13,689 nt of DNA, taken from the NCBI GenBank assembly GCA_043758025.1, contig JAYVOH010000131.1:1-13689 (forward strand). The letters are read 5' to 3'. This DNA is from VFKE01 sp043758025 (GTDB lineage Bacteria > Verrucomicrobiota > Verrucomicrobiia > Verrucomicrobiales > Verrucomicrobiaceae). Under the pieces are notes generated by a model. That model was not told where the DNA came from. It did not search any database and saw only the letters and a list, made by a program, of their open reading frames with translations. The translations under genes and the position numbers were made by a program. This document shows, one piece after another, positions 13,576 to 13,689 of the stretch (its first letter is position 1; every line of letters starts with the position of its first letter).

Positions 13576-13640
13576 GACCGCGTTCTCCTCGAAACCCCAT
13601 CGGCAAGCCGTCTTTATGGGGTTTCGAGGAGAACGCAGTC
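13576..13640. repeat. 25-bp near-perfect inverted repeat (24 of 25 match)
   Basis: The arms are 13576-13600 and 13616-13640, with only 13579/13637 unpaired, so 21 inner base pairs are perfect. The 15-nt loop starts with its own mini palindrome CGGC-AA-GCCG (13601-13610). The left arm contains GAAACCCCAT and the right arm ATGGGGTTTC. There is no T-run after it on either strand, so it is not a simple terminator; it resembles a palindromic interspersed repeat or the end of a small nonautonomous element. Confidence 0.75.
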
Positions 13641-13689
13641 CCTCCCCAATACCGCTGAACAAGCCGCTTTCGAACTCCGCACCCCTTAC

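Noticed and set aside
13418..13606. Minus-strand frame of 62 codons
   Set aside because: It starts inside the loop of the inverted repeat and has no recognisable domain or start signal.
13574..13689. Plus-strand frame open to the window edge, starting at ATG 13574
   Set aside because: Its first part is only the translated inverted repeat and the rest has no recognisable features; it cannot be judged without more sequence.

Overview
The window looks like a chromosomal segment of a Gram-negative bacterium of the PVC group, most likely Verrucomicrobiota (inference). The grounds are an AraC C-terminal domain of the type that group often attaches to PocR-like sensors, a large periplasmic CxxCH protein, a NhaR-like LysR regulator, and almost no Shine-Dalgarno sequences. 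The lipid A-related LAB_N gene and the signal peptides point to an outer membrane. Most genes are ordinary housekeeping or membrane functions, and nearly all lie on the minus strand. I see no rRNA, tRNA, CRISPR array, transposase or phage gene.

Left part (1-3925). The window opens in a cluster of short perfect hairpins (33-137, and another at 175-195) that runs into the remnant of an AraC-type regulator, of which only the DNA-binding end survives (200-460, plus strand). Facing it is a minus-strand group: pyrH (UMP kinase) and frr (ribosome recycling factor), then a GlmU-like left-handed beta-helix acyltransferase. The gap between frr and the acyltransferase carries a striking 7-nt periodic TTGA/TCAA array arranged as a large dyad. 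Upstream of pyrH is a secreted protein with one mid-chain haem-attachment motif (CFNCH).

Middle (4012-9280). A secreted TPR protein on the plus strand runs divergently from the CFNCH gene and overlaps, tail to tail, the end of a small LAB_N membrane protein. Minus-strand genes follow: LAB_N, a DoxX-like membrane protein, an 87-residue unknown, and cysH-cysD-cysN. The cys genes are packed with 6 and 1 nt between them and encode sulfate activation (ATP sulfurylase) and PAPS reduction. There is no APS kinase in the window, and CysH has an unusually short C-terminal region. An inverted repeat lies just upstream of cysH.

Right part (9380-13689). A minus-strand series, in transcription order, holds a YugP-type zinc membrane peptidase, a short HPF/RaiA ribosome-hibernation factor, a TerC-family metal transporter and, 4 nt after it, a BacNav-type voltage-gated channel. 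The channel filter reads TLDDWGN, resembling the calcium-selective engineered CavAb filter rather than the sodium-type TLESW. A NhaR-like LysR regulator runs divergently from the peptidase. The last 366 bases have no convincing gene but contain an extended -10 promoter-like site and a 25-bp near-perfect inverted repeat.

The items most worth following up are the channel filter and its coupling to TerC, the heptad array next to frr, and the two hairpin-rich repeat regions at the window edges.
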